Positions 22,904-30,038 of a DNA stretch of 32,847 nucleotides are shown here, piece by piece. The notes beneath the pieces were generated by a model, which was given only the letters and a program-made list of their open reading frames with translations, did not search any database and was not told the origin of the DNA. The DNA lies in NCBI GenBank assembly GCA_030656075.1, contig JAUSOT010000280.1, positions 1-32,847 of the forward strand, in the 5' to 3' direction. Position 1 is the stretch's first letter, and each line of letters opens with the position of its first letter. Origin of the DNA: Candidatus Cloacimonadales bacterium. Its GTDB lineage: Bacteria > Cloacimonadota > Cloacimonadia > Cloacimonadales > TCS61. Position numbers and translations under genes: made by a program.

Positions 22904-23016
22904 AACAGCCCCTCCCTACCCTCCCCAAAGGAGAGGGTTAATCGTTAATGAACTCTCCCCTTCTCCCTTGGAGAAGGTGGTCTGACCACTCTGGAGTGGT
23001 TCAGATCGGATGAGGC
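22904..23016. repeat. CCCTCC-type intergenic repeat with three hairpins
   Basis: Contains ACCCTC/GAGGGT (22918-22938), CTTCTCC/GGAGAAG (22960-22976) and ACCACT/AGTGGT (22985-23000) hairpins and the words AACTCTCCCC and CGGATGAGG. Non-coding. It belongs with the elements at 559-640 and 20081-20214. Confidence 0.6.
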
Positions 23017-23058
23017 AATAAATCATGAAATTTGAAAAAGGATTAATAATATAGTTTT

Positions 23059-24948
23059 ATGAAACATATCTATTGGGCTGCCCTATTAGCAATTCTAACC
23101 GGTTGCAGTGTAAATACTTTGAATAAACCGAAAATCCCGGAAAGTCAGCCGAACATCATTTCTACCAGCTATTATACCATGGGAGAAACAGCCTATCAGA
23201 ACAATGATTTTGATGCTGCGATAAAGCTTTTCAAGCGCGCAGCTCTGGCCGATCCCGGCGCTCTTCACATCAAAGAACGACTGTTGGAAACATTGGCGAT
23301 CAGCTCCTACTACAAACAGGAATATCAACAGGAACTTATCGAGCTGGGCGAGAAATATTACGGGAAAGGAATTTATTCGGTTAAGATGCTGCTGATTTTG
23401 GCAGACGCTTTTCGCATGACAGAAAATTTTGAGAAAGCAAATTTGTATTATCAGATAGTTGTGGATACCGACCCCACTCTGAAAAACCTGACGCTATTTT
23501 ACATTTTTCAAAAAGAATATTATCCGCCGGCCGATAAAAAGCTATTGGATAAAGCAGCAAAACTTCCTTGGAAAAGCAGAGATGAAGTTATTATGCTGGG
23601 TAGTTTGCTCGGAGAACTCGATCCTGACCGCGGTACAGAAATTCTGCTGAAAGCTTATGAACGATGGGATGATGAACCAAGTCTCAAACCACTGCTTACT
23701 GCTTTTGAAAAAGCCGGAAAACAGGATAAAATCCTGGAAGAAATCCAGCAGCGAGTTGATGAGGATAAGTATATTTCGGAAGGAATCGTCACTTTCATGA
23801 TCGGCAAATATTTTGCTTTGCACCAGTATGAAAAAGTCATTCAAAATAAAGAAGTCTGCTACGAAGTGGGAAGCGAAGAAATCCTGAAATATCTTTTTTT
23901 CTCGGCGATCAGTTTGAATGAATATGAGCTCGGAATTGAAGCCGGACTGACAATTGAACAATTCGATAATATACCAGCTGAACTGAAACCGTCATTTTAT
24001 TCCTACCTGGCCAAGCTGTACATCGATACCGACAATCATGAAAAATCGGTAGAATATTTGGTTAAATGCCATGATATTTCGGTTATCCGCAGCTTGATGT
24101 TTCAATATGATATTGAGAATAATACCGTTCAAAGAGAAAAGTTATTTTCCCTTTTAAATGATTACAGCACAGTTTCAGGAGAAACGGATGCAGTTAATTA
24201 TCTCTTTTCTATTCTTTACACCCAGTTAGAAAATAAAGAGCAGGCTATCAAATATATTGAACTGGTTTCCAAAGATTACCTGATCAATAATAAGCTGGCT
24301 TTTCCGGCAGCGACAATTTACCTGCAAAATACTCTCGATATCGAAAAAGCCAGAGAACTCATCGAATTGGCTCCCGATCCTGATTATACTTCCAACGAGA
24401 TCATTTCCAGTTTGCTCTACAACACCGGGCATGATTCGCTCGCTTTCGAACTTTGTCTGCTGGAATTTTCTGAAAATCCTGAACCAAATGTTTCCACTTA
24501 TCTGCGATATTCGATCCTGGCTGATAAACTGGATTCTCGCCAGAATATGATTAAAATCCTTAAAAACGGTATGGACGATTATCCCGAAAACGTTGACTTG
24601 ATGAATGCCCTGGGCTATATGATCGCCAAATATGAAATGACCGAAAATTATGATTTAGCTCATCAGCTTTTGGAAAAAGCCGTCAAACTTGCTCCTGATA
24701 GTGAGATGATCTGGGATAGTCTTGCCTGGTTATATTTTAAAGACGGTGATACACAAAAGGCCATGACTGCGATGAATATTCCTCTTTCCAAAGAAATTCA
24801 AAACAGTGAAATCGCTTATCATCTTGGTGCAATTTATCTGAATTTAGGGCAAAACAAATTAGCAAGAAAATATCTTGAGCTGGCAATTCAAATTAATGAT
24901 GATGAAGATGCGGTGAAAGCTTCACAGAAATTATTAGAAAAATTTTAG
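23059..24948 (+). CDS. TPR-repeat lipoprotein
   Basis: The 629 residues start with a lipoprotein signal ending in LTGC (Cys about 16). The rest is helical with many tetratricopeptide-like repeats: AYQNNDFDAAIKLFKRAALADPG near the N-terminus, and near the C-terminus AHQLLEKAVKLAPDSEMIWD and YHLGAIYLNLGQNKLARKYLE are clear TPRs; the middle is divergent. Such proteins act as scaffolds in the periplasm or on the outer membrane, for example in assembly or secretion. No enzymatic domain is visible. The small membrane protein gene follows 10 bases after it. Confidence 0.85.
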   Translation: MKHIYWAALLAILTGCSVNTLNKPKIPESQPNIISTSYYTMGETAYQNNDFDAAIKLFKRAALADPGALHIKERLLETLAISSYYKQEYQQELIELGEKYYGKGIYSVKMLLILADAFRMTENFEKANLYYQIVVDTDPTLKNLTLFYIFQKEYYPPADKKLLDKAAKLPWKSRDEVIMLGSLLGELDPDRGTEILLKAYERWDDEPSLKPLLTAFEKAGKQDKILEEIQQRVDEDKYISEGIVTFMIGKYFALHQYEKVIQNKEVCYEVGSEEILKYLFFSAISLNEYELGIEAGLTIEQFDNIPAELKPSFYSYLAKLYIDTDNHEKSVEYLVKCHDISVIRSLMFQYDIENNTVQREKLFSLLNDYSTVSGETDAVNYLFSILYTQLENKEQAIKYIELVSKDYLINNKLAFPAATIYLQNTLDIEKARELIELAPDPDYTSNEIISSLLYNTGHDSLAFELCLLEFSENPEPNVSTYLRYSILADKLDSRQNMIKILKNGMDDYPENVDLMNALGYMIAKYEMTENYDLAHQLLEKAVKLAPDSEMIWDSLAWLYFKDGDTQKAMTAMNIPLSKEIQNSEIAYHLGAIYLNLGQNKLARKYLELAIQINDDEDAVKASQKLLEKF

Positions 24949-24958
24949 GAGAAATAAA

Positions 24959-25138
24959 ATGAGATTCGTATTTAATAAAACCAATTCAACTTTACTGATC
25001 ATTGCCATTCTGGCAACTATCGCTGGCTATATCGTTATGGGAACGGGCGACAAAACCATCTCCCCCATCATCCTGATTATTGCCTATGTGGTGCTCTTCC
25101 CGGCTGCCATCATGGCAGGAACAAAGAAGAAAGATTAA
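24959..25138 (+). CDS. Small two-helix membrane protein (59 aa), DUF3098-like
   Basis: ATG at 24959 with TAGGAG eight bases upstream opens a 59-codon frame: MRFVFNKTNSTLLIIAIL, a turn with GYIVMGTGDKTISP, a second hydrophobic helix, then the basic tail GTKKKD. Two membrane helices joined by a short polar loop and the F.K.N...L..GYI.M pattern resemble DUF3098 proteins of Bacteroidetes, though I cannot confirm membership. Spacing suggests it is co-transcribed with the TPR lipoprotein gene. A palindromic repeat begins on the base after its stop. Confidence 0.72.
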   Translation: MRFVFNKTNSTLLIIAILATIAGYIVMGTGDKTISPIILIIAYVVLFPAAIMAGTKKKD

Positions 25139-25226
25139 ACTCTGAAAAGGTCTCTTCCAGGGTTTCTCAGCAGTTGATACTTTCAGAGCTATAGAAGATC
25201 GGGATCATCAAACCTTGAAAGTGCTA
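25139..25226. repeat. Stop-codon-adjacent palindromic repeat, copy 2
   Basis: ACTCTGAAAAGGTCTC and the later ACTTTCAGAG form the inverted part, followed by AAACCTTGAAAGTGCTAAG. Order and spacing match the copy at 1884-1975. Confidence 0.6.
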
Positions 25227-25257
25227 AGTGAGAAGAAATTGGAGACAGAAGATTGTA

Positions 25258-25292
25258 ACCTTCCGAACGGTTTTATCCTCTGGAACGGTTGA
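25258..25292. repeat. Short AACCTTCCGAACGGTT repeat
   Basis: AACCTTCCGAACGGTT is followed closely by CTGGAACGGTT, giving a partly palindromic unit. It lies between the stop-adjacent repeat and the TA-flanking repeat. Confidence 0.4.
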
Positions 25293-25304
25293 AAAAATGA
25301 AAAT

Positions 25305-25344
25305 GCAGGAATTGACTCATTGCAAAGCTTGAGTTAAGAACTGC
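25305..25344. repeat. Direct repeat left of the toxin-antitoxin pair
   Basis: A 40-base unit starting GCAGGAATTGACTCATTGC and ending GAGTTAAGAACTGC. It matches 26050-26089 at 38 of 40 bases, same orientation. The unit is itself an imperfect palindrome (15-base arms with about 11 pairs, 10-base loop). Confidence 0.85.
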
Positions 25345-25363
25345 AAACAAAAGAAAAAAGTAT

Positions 25364-25391
25364 TTGACTTCATTCTCTTTCGTATTACATT
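25364..25391 (+). promoter_or_regulatory. Candidate promoter of the toxin-antitoxin pair
   Basis: TTGACT (25364-25369), a 16-base spacer and TACATT (25386-25391) give a plausible sigma-70 promoter, 20 bases before the antitoxin ATG. TA operons are usually repressed by the RHH antitoxin at such a promoter, but I see no clear operator palindrome. Confidence 0.4.
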
Positions 25392-25410
25392 GTCTTACAT
25401 GGAGGTGGTT

Positions 25411-25629
25411 ATGAATCAAGCTATAACTATAAGAATTCCTCAAGAGATGAGAAAAGACTTGGAGGAATTTAGTAAATCTGTAGATAAACCAGTTAGTGAA
25501 ATCGTGAGAGAATCACTAAAAAAATCACTGACAATTTATCGCTTTAGAAAATTGCGAAACATGGTCTTACCATTCGCAGAAGCTCAAGGAATTCTTACCG
25601 ACGAAGATGTATTTGAAATGATGAAATGA
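25411..25629 (+). CDS. Ribbon-helix-helix antitoxin (CopG/VapB-like)
   Basis: The 72 residues begin with the RHH strand NQAITIRIPQEMRKDLEEF and helices KPVSEIVRESLKKSL, the pattern of CopG-family DNA-binding antitoxins. The C-terminal part (FRKLRNMVLPFAEAQGILTD) would wrap the toxin. GGAGGTGG directly before the ATG at 25411 decides the start; a TTG at 25390 is part of the promoter. Its stop overlaps the PIN gene as ATGA. Base use is more AT-rich than that of the genes on either side, consistent with transfer. Confidence 0.85.
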   Translation: MNQAITIRIPQEMRKDLEEFSKSVDKPVSEIVRESLKKSLTIYRFRKLRNMVLPFAEAQGILTDEDVFEMMK

Positions 25630-26039
25630 AAATTTTATTCGACACAAATGTTTTAGTTGCTGCCTTTGCTACTCGTGGAATTTGTAATTCGCTTTTTGAG
25701 CATACGCTTGAGAATTGTGATATTGTAATTAGTGAATTTATTCTTGATGAATTGAAACGAACGCTAATTGAGAAGTTCAAAATTGCAGAAGATAAAACTA
25801 TTGAAATCATAAACTTTTTAAAATCATCATGTGAAATTTCTGAACACAAAGAATTCGAAAACCAAATTAGCCGTGATCCCAATGATGATCCTATTCTTGG
25901 AATTATTGATAAAACAAATATCGACTTTCTTGTAACTGGTGATAACGATTTGTTAATATTGAAAACATATAAAAATATTCCGATAATATCTCCAAGAGAA
26001 TTGTGGGAAGAATTTAGGAAATTGAAGATTGAAGTTTAA
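25626..26039 (+). CDS. PIN-domain toxin (TIGR00305/COG1569 type)
   Basis: PIN toxins are Mg-dependent ribonucleases that cut tRNA, rRNA or mRNA when freed from the antitoxin. The 137 residues carry the acidic site: Asp6 in LFDTNVLVAAF, Glu42 in ILDELKRTL, Asp87/88 in DPNDDPILG, and Asp106/108 in LVTGDNDLL, followed by IISPRELWE. This arrangement is that of the putative-toxin PIN family rather than classic VapC. Translation is coupled to the antitoxin (ATGA). The pair is AT-rich and lies between two 40-base direct repeats. Confidence 0.9.
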   Translation: MKILFDTNVLVAAFATRGICNSLFEHTLENCDIVISEFILDELKRTLIEKFKIAEDKTIEIINFLKSSCEISEHKEFENQISRDPNDDPILGIIDKTNIDFLVTGDNDLLILKTYKNIPIISPRELWEEFRKLKIEV

Positions 26040-26049
26040 AAATTTATTA

Positions 26050-26089
26050 GCAGGAATTGACTCATTGCGAAGTTTGAGTTAAGAACTGC
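26050..26089. repeat. Direct repeat right of the toxin-antitoxin pair
   Basis: Second copy of the 40-base unit at 25305-25344, differing at two positions (G for A, T for C in the centre). It begins 11 bases after the PIN stop. Confidence 0.85.
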
Positions 26090-26118
26090 CAAAGAAAATT
26101 GGTGAAGTGAGAAATAAT

Positions 26119-26622
26119 ATGAAACACAAAGTACGAAAAAAACACCAGAACAGCAAACTCTGTTTCGTCTGCGGGCTGAAGAACAATTTCGGCATCAAAG
26201 CCGGCTTTTATGAATTAGAAAACAATGAACTTGTTGCCACTTTCACTCCCTGCGAAATGCATCAGAGCTACCCCGGTAGATTGCACGGCGGCATTGCCAG
26301 CGCCATTCTGGATGAAACGATCGGCCGCGCCATCATGATCGAGCATGACGAGATTTGGGGCGTTACCGTAGAGTTGAATGTTAAATTCAAAAAGCCTGTT
26401 CCCTACGATGTGGAATTGAAAGTTGTGGGCAGAATAACCGAGCAGAACAAGCGCTTCTTTTTCGGCACCGGAGAGTTGATTCTACCGGATGGTTCGGTTG
26501 CAGTTACAGCCACAGGCAAATACATAAAACTACCAATTGAGAAGATTGCCGATTTCGATCATAAAGAACAGGAATGGCGTGTAATATCTATGGAAAGTGA
26601 TCCTGAGGAAATTGAAATATAA
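26119..26622 (+). CDS. PaaI/YiiD-like hotdog-fold thioesterase
   Basis: Hotdog thioesterases hydrolyse acyl-CoA or aryl-CoA. About 167 residues. The N-terminus has SKLCFVCGLKN, a CxxCG segment seen in a subgroup of this family. The central helix LHGGIASAILDETIGRA bears the HGG..DE active-site pattern, and strands VTVELNVKFKKPVP and FFFGTGELI complete one hotdog domain. The last about 20 residues (EEIEI end) run into a palindromic repeat that also supplies the stop codon. The ATG at 26119 is preferred; a GTG at 26107 would add four residues and has no better ribosome site. The substrate is unknown. Confidence 0.85.
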   Translation: MKHKVRKKHQNSKLCFVCGLKNNFGIKAGFYELENNELVATFTPCEMHQSYPGRLHGGIASAILDETIGRAIMIEHDEIWGVTVELNVKFKKPVPYDVELKVVGRITEQNKRFFFGTGELILPDGSVAVTATGKYIKLPIEKIADFDHKEQEWRVISMESDPEEIEI

Positions 26623-26677
26623 AACCTTGCGAAGGTTTTCGAACATCTTGCTTTTTTCTGACTTTCGCAATGGTTTA
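26611..26677. repeat. CCTTGCGAAGG palindromic repeat, copy 1
   Basis: ATTGAAATATAAAACCTTGC and the following GAAGGTTTTCGAACATCTTG recur at 26764-26806, differing by one base over 43. AAACCTT/AAGGTTT is a perfect hairpin with loop GCG, and a wider pairing runs to CTTTCGCAATGGTTT. The copy begins in the thioesterase coding end and contains its TAA. Confidence 0.8.
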
Positions 26678-26705
26678 ACCCAGCAGAAGAAAATTTATTA
26701 TTAGA

Positions 26706-26752
26706 TTGAAACAGAGTTTCAAAAGACAGTACATTCCAAACGGAGTTTGGAA
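26706..26752. repeat. Two adjacent short hairpin repeats
   Basis: TTGAAAC/GTTTCAA with loop AGA (26706-26722) and TTCCAAAC/GTTTGGAA with loop GGA (26734-26752). Both are perfect. They resemble the TTCCAAACTCCGTTTGGAA type of dispersed repeat. Non-coding. Confidence 0.6.
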
Positions 26753-26763
26753 CGAGAGTGAAA

Positions 26764-26826
26764 ATTGAAACATAAAACCTTGCGAAGGTTTTCGAACATC
26801 TTGCTTGTACCGAACTTCGCAAGGTT
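26764..26826. repeat. CCTTGCGAAGG palindromic repeat, copy 2
   Basis: Starts with the 43-base unit shared with 26611-26653 and ends CTTCGCAAGGTT, the perfect 12-base reverse complement of AACCTTGCGAAG at its left end. It is the cleaner of the two copies. Confidence 0.8.
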
Positions 26827-26864
26827 AGATTCTAAAATCCAAAATTTAATCTCCAAACTCTCTC

Positions 26865-26870
26865 TTGACA
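26865..26870 (+). promoter_or_regulatory. Possible -35 box upstream of the DUF58 gene
   Basis: A perfect TTGACA 50 bases before the ATG. The sequence at -10 distance (GTCATCTT) is a poor match, so only weak support. Confidence 0.25.
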
Positions 26871-26920
26871 CTCTCACCTATTTTCTGTCATCTTCCCACC
26901 AATAAAATTAAGGAAAATAG

Positions 26921-27817
26921 ATGCCAGAAAATAAGCAAAAATATCTTTCCGATGAGTTCATCGCTCAGCTCGATAAATTCAATCTGCGAGCGCGGCTCAT
27001 CGTGGAAGGGTTCATCACCGGATTGCACAAATCTCCCTATCATGGTTTCAGCGTAGAATTCTCCGATCACCGGCAATACAATCCCGGCGATGCAATCCGC
27101 AATGTGGACTGGAAAGTGTATGCCAAAACCAACCGCTACTACATCAAACGCTATGAAGAGGAAACTAACCTGAAAAGCTACATCATTGTCGATCACAGCG
27201 CTTCTATGGGCTTTTCTTCGGGAAAGATTTCCAAGCTGGAATTCGCTAAAGCTTTTGCCTCTGCCTTGGCTTATCTAATGATCTCGCAACAAGATGCTGT
27301 CGGATTGCTTTCCTACACTAACAAGATCACGAATTACGTTCCACCCCGCTCTATGAGATCATATCTTTCGGTGCTTTTCAAAGAGCTCTACAACCTGCAA
27401 CCTCAAGACACTACCAACACGGTGGAAATCCTGCATTCTCTGGCAGATCGCATCAAGAAACGCGGCTTGATAATCCTGATCTCGGATATGATCGATGATC
27501 CTGAAAAAATCTTACAGGGATTGCAGCATTTTCGTCATCAGAAACACGAAGTGATACTTTTTCATATTCAGGATGCTCAGGAATTGAACTTTGATTTCAA
27601 GAACGAAACCGAATTCATCGATTCGGAAACCGGCGAGAAGATAACCGTCAATCCCTGGCAAATAAAAAAGGATTATCAAAAAGCCTATCAGGAAAACTCG
27701 GAATTTCTGAAGCGTAAATGCCACGAATCCTTCATCGAATACAATCCTATCACCACTGAAACTCCTTTCGATGAGATTCTGCTGAATTATTTGATTAAAA
27801 GATCGAAATTGATGTAG
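26921..27817 (+). CDS. DUF58 domain protein with von Willebrand A-like fold
   Basis: DUF58 proteins usually work beside a MoxR AAA+ ATPase in assembly or activation of envelope complexes; their own activity is unknown. The 298 residues contain the DUF58 signature SDHRQYNPGDAIRNVDWKVY (49-68) followed by KRYEEETNL, then a vWA-type metal site DHSAS (Asp91, Ser93, Ser95), and ILISDMIDDPEK in the later Rossmann strand. Length is normal for the short cytosolic form. AAGGAAAATAG precedes the ATG. No MoxR gene is in this window; the neighbours are unrelated, so the partner may be elsewhere. Confidence 0.9.
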   Translation: MPENKQKYLSDEFIAQLDKFNLRARLIVEGFITGLHKSPYHGFSVEFSDHRQYNPGDAIRNVDWKVYAKTNRYYIKRYEEETNLKSYIIVDHSASMGFSSGKISKLEFAKAFASALAYLMISQQDAVGLLSYTNKITNYVPPRSMRSYLSVLFKELYNLQPQDTTNTVEILHSLADRIKKRGLIILISDMIDDPEKILQGLQHFRHQKHEVILFHIQDAQELNFDFKNETEFIDSETGEKITVNPWQIKKDYQKAYQENSEFLKRKCHESFIEYNPITTETPFDEILLNYLIKRSKLM

Positions 27818-27883
27818 GGAACAATGGCCAACTTGATCGTTATAACGAACAGGATTAGCTATATTATAGTAGAAATAATAGTC

Positions 27884-27916
27884 TTTATAAATTTCAATTT
27901 TATGTAAATTTATAAA
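27884..27916. terminator. AT-rich hairpin between converging genes
   Basis: TTTATAAATTT (27884-27894) and AAATTTATAAA (27906-27916) are perfect 11-bp inverted arms around an 11-base loop, ending at the stop codon of the minus-strand orphan and about 65 bases after the DUF58 stop. With no G-C pairs it would be a weak terminator; a repeat remnant is possible. Confidence 0.4.
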
Positions 27917-28531
27917 CTACATACTTATATATTTACCCTCAGAATTGTAATAGTAAACTACCTTCCAATATGGCTTATCATCAATCGACATAATAAGAAC
28001 TTCAGAAGGATTTAACATTAAAACATCTGATTCAATAAAAGAATTTATTGCTTCTATAGTGAATGGATTTTTTCCAATCAGATCCAATTGAAAAATTCTT
28101 AATGCAATTTTAATATTTATCTTTTCCTCATTTGTTATATATGGAAAAATAATATGAATTCCCCTTTCGATGATGTTGCCTCGATTATCATTCTTTTTCG
28201 GCGCTAAGAGCTTTATTTTTTCTTTAAGATTTTTATACAAATCTGTTCCCATTTCACTAAAAAAACCTGAAGCAAAATGAAAAAGTGCAAAGGTAATCGC
28301 TATATCGACTATACTTGGCCACTCAGAAAGTGGTCTCTCTATCAACTCAATCACATCTATTTGCACATCATCTACCGATAATTTAGCAATATCTTCACTA
28401 TCTTTCTGAATATCAGAAATGTTTTTTTTGCGATCTAAATAATGAGCATAATAACTAAACAAAATATCCGGCTCGCGTTTGTCATCAAGACTTGTAAGCA
28501 TTTTGGCATCATTAATTTTTTTGCGAATCAT
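27917..28531 (-). CDS. Orphan protein of unknown function with one membrane-like segment (204 aa)
   Basis: I do not recognise it. A strong ribosome site (GGGAGGAAATT) precedes the ATG, so it is probably expressed. Residues 1-70 are polar and acidic, 74-95 form a hydrophobic segment (IVDIAITFALFHFASGFFSE), followed by MGTDLYKNLKEKIKLL, then a mixed C-terminal half with IIFPYITNEEKINIKIAL and a final aromatic strand WKVVYYYNSEGKY. The gene is clearly more AT-rich than its neighbours and is bracketed by inverted repeats (27884-27916 and 28550-28580), which suggests recent acquisition. The segment 'FFSxMGxDLYxxLK' reminds me of membrane-proximal helices in some bacterial conflict proteins, but that is only an impression. 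Confidence 0.7.
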   Translation of the reverse strand: MIRKKINDAKMLTSLDDKREPDILFSYYAHYLDRKKNISDIQKDSEDIAKLSVDDVQIDVIELIERPLSEWPSIVDIAITFALFHFASGFFSEMGTDLYKNLKEKIKLLAPKKNDNRGNIIERGIHIIFPYITNEEKINIKIALRIFQLDLIGKNPFTIEAINSFIESDVLMLNPSEVLIMSIDDKPYWKVVYYYNSEGKYISM

Positions 28532-28549
28532 AATTTCCTCCCAATAGTC

Positions 28550-28580
28550 AACCTTCTATGTAGATATATCACAGAAGGTT
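28550..28580. promoter_or_regulatory. Inverted repeat upstream of the orphan gene
   Basis: AACCTTCT (28550-28557) and AGAAGGTT (28573-28580) are perfect 8-bp arms with a 15-base spacer, 19 bases before the orphan's ATG on the minus strand and after the stop of the kelch gene. It could be an operator for the orphan, a weak transcript end for the kelch gene, or a relative of the AACCTT..AAGGTT repeats. Confidence 0.35.
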
Positions 28581-28618
28581 TTGAATTGTTTTTCATCAAC
28601 CTGGCAGATCGATCTACA

Positions 28619-29914
28619 TTACTTCAATAAAATGCACTTCCGAATACCGATGTTCTTTCTGTTCGCCAGCATTTGTACAAAGTAAATCCCGGATGATTGT
28701 TGTTTATCGTTATCATCTCTGCCATTCCAGACAACGGTATGATTTCCACCTGGCTGTGTTTCTTCAACCAGAATATTCACCAGTTGCCCTTTTACATTAT
28801 AAACCGAAATCTGAATTTCAGCCTTATCTGCCAGATAATACCCGATGGCAGTTTGAGGGTTGAACGGATTGGGATAAATATTGATATCCATTTGTTGGAT
28901 AATAATAGGATCAGTTCCCAGGAGTTCTATATCGGATGTGTAAATCCAGGTATCGTTATTTAAAAGTCCTTCGTAAGAGCCTCCAAAAAGAATAAGCTCC
29001 TGATAATCCGACTTCTCAATATTGTAAGGAATTTTTGCTGATCCGGCAGCAGCTACTTCGGGTCCTGTGGCTAACTGGACAAACTGGTGTGTGGTAATGT
29101 CCCACTGATAACTGTTCCCTGTTGTGCCTGAACCGGTCAGCCCGCCAAAAATAAATACTTCTGAGTCAAACTGCGTAATACCAGCATAAGCAAACGGATT
29201 GGGATAATTGCCTTGCGGGCTTTGAGTTGACCAGCTATTATTCCCGGTAAAGAATTTATATATCGCATTGTCTAATAGATCATTGCGAAAACCGCCCATT
29301 ATATAAAGACTGCCATCATGTTCTACTGCGATATGTCCATATATGCCACTTCCCGGAATACTTGGGTATTGTTCCCATTGATTATTAGAGAAATTGTAAG
29401 CCCATAAATCTGACAGAGCATCGCCATTATTGTCTTGTCCGCCAAAAAGCCATACCATATTGCCCATTAGCGTGGCGCTGTGGTCGTATCTTGCTACGGG
29501 TTGTTGTCCTGCCGGAGTGATCTGCGTCCACTCTTTGGTTTGCGGATAGTACTCCCACACATCATTCAAAGCACCACCGCTTCCCATCCCGAAAAATACA
29601 TACATCCTGCCGTTGTACGCTATTGCTTTATGCCCCGAACGGGCAGGCGGAGGAGTGTTTACCGGTTCTTCTACATCCCATTTCACATTTTCGGTATCGT
29701 ATACTGATAAACTATTGAGAATAGATTTACTGTCATCCTGACCTCCAAACAAATACACTAAACTGTCAATGGTAACCGTGCTGTGTCCTTCTCTTGCCGA
29801 AGGAATGTCGCCGGTTGGGAAGATTTGTTCCCAGGTGTCCTGTGCAAATAATGTGTATTGGCACAATATAAACAGGGCAACTAAAAATGTTGTGAGTGTA
29901 ATTTTCTTTTTCAT
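28619..29914 (-). CDS. Secreted kelch-repeat beta-propeller protein with C-terminal sorting domain
   Basis: The 431 residues start with a signal peptide (cleavage likely after LFAQ near residue 25). About six kelch repeats follow, each with a VYLFGGQD- or MYVFFGMG-like double-glycine strand, an upstream ARxGH or ARYDH and a downstream W (for example PSAREGHSTVTIDSLVYLFG, PPARSGHKAIAYNGRMYVFF). Kelch propellers usually bind partners or sugars; galactose-oxidase active-site residues are not evident. The last about 85 residues are a FlgD-like/type IX-style domain: YPNPFNPQTAIGYYL, ISVYNVKGQLVNIL, VVWNGRD, SGIYFVQML. AAGGAGG precedes the ATG. Its sorting domain is nearly the same as that of the upstream 822-residue protein. 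Confidence 0.88.
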   Translation of the reverse strand: MKKKITLTTFLVALFILCQYTLFAQDTWEQIFPTGDIPSAREGHSTVTIDSLVYLFGGQDDSKSILNSLSVYDTENVKWDVEEPVNTPPPARSGHKAIAYNGRMYVFFGMGSGGALNDVWEYYPQTKEWTQITPAGQQPVARYDHSATLMGNMVWLFGGQDNNGDALSDLWAYNFSNNQWEQYPSIPGSGIYGHIAVEHDGSLYIMGGFRNDLLDNAIYKFFTGNNSWSTQSPQGNYPNPFAYAGITQFDSEVFIFGGLTGSGTTGNSYQWDITTHQFVQLATGPEVAAAGSAKIPYNIEKSDYQELILFGGSYEGLLNNDTWIYTSDIELLGTDPIIIQQMDINIYPNPFNPQTAIGYYLADKAEIQISVYNVKGQLVNILVEETQPGGNHTVVWNGRDDNDKQQSSGIYFVQMLANRKNIGIRKCILLK

Positions 29915-29947
29915 AATTAACCTCCTTGGTTTTTAACTATATACAGC

Positions 29948-29977
29948 TTAATAATTTATTTATATATTTAATGTCAA
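29948..29977 (-). promoter_or_regulatory. Candidate promoter of the kelch gene
   Basis: On the minus strand TTGACA (29977-29972), an 18-base AT-rich spacer and TATTAA (29953-29948), then a short leader to AAGGAGG and the ATG at 29914. The -10 is a 4/6 match. It lies after the terminator of the upstream gene, so the kelch gene probably has its own transcript. Confidence 0.45.
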
Positions 29978-30004
29978 GTGATTCATCTTTTGCATTTTTT
30001 CCCT

Positions 30005-30038
30005 TTAAAAACCTTCCAGGAGAACAATACCTGGAAGG
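30005..30038 (-). terminator. Rho-independent terminator of the 822-residue protein gene
   Basis: Read on the minus strand: CCTTCCAGG (30038-30030), loop of nine bases, CCTGGAAGG (30020-30012), then TTTTTAAAGGG and further T's. Perfect 9-bp stem with a T-run, about 90 bases after the stop. Confidence 0.8.

Noticed and set aside
9095-25138. tRNA or other structured RNA genes in the gaps
   Set aside because: I looked for cloverleaf-like GGTTCGAATCC-type sequences and found none convincing; the hairpins in the gaps belong to repeats or terminators. A covariance search would be needed to exclude them fully.
26611-26826. Possible CRISPR remnant (two similar units)
   Set aside because: Only two units about 150 bases apart, each with its own palindromic partner, and no cas genes nearby.
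27917-28531. Toxin or phage-immunity assignment for the AT-rich orphan
   Set aside because: Only composition and one helix pattern suggest it; no domain or partner gene supports a named function.
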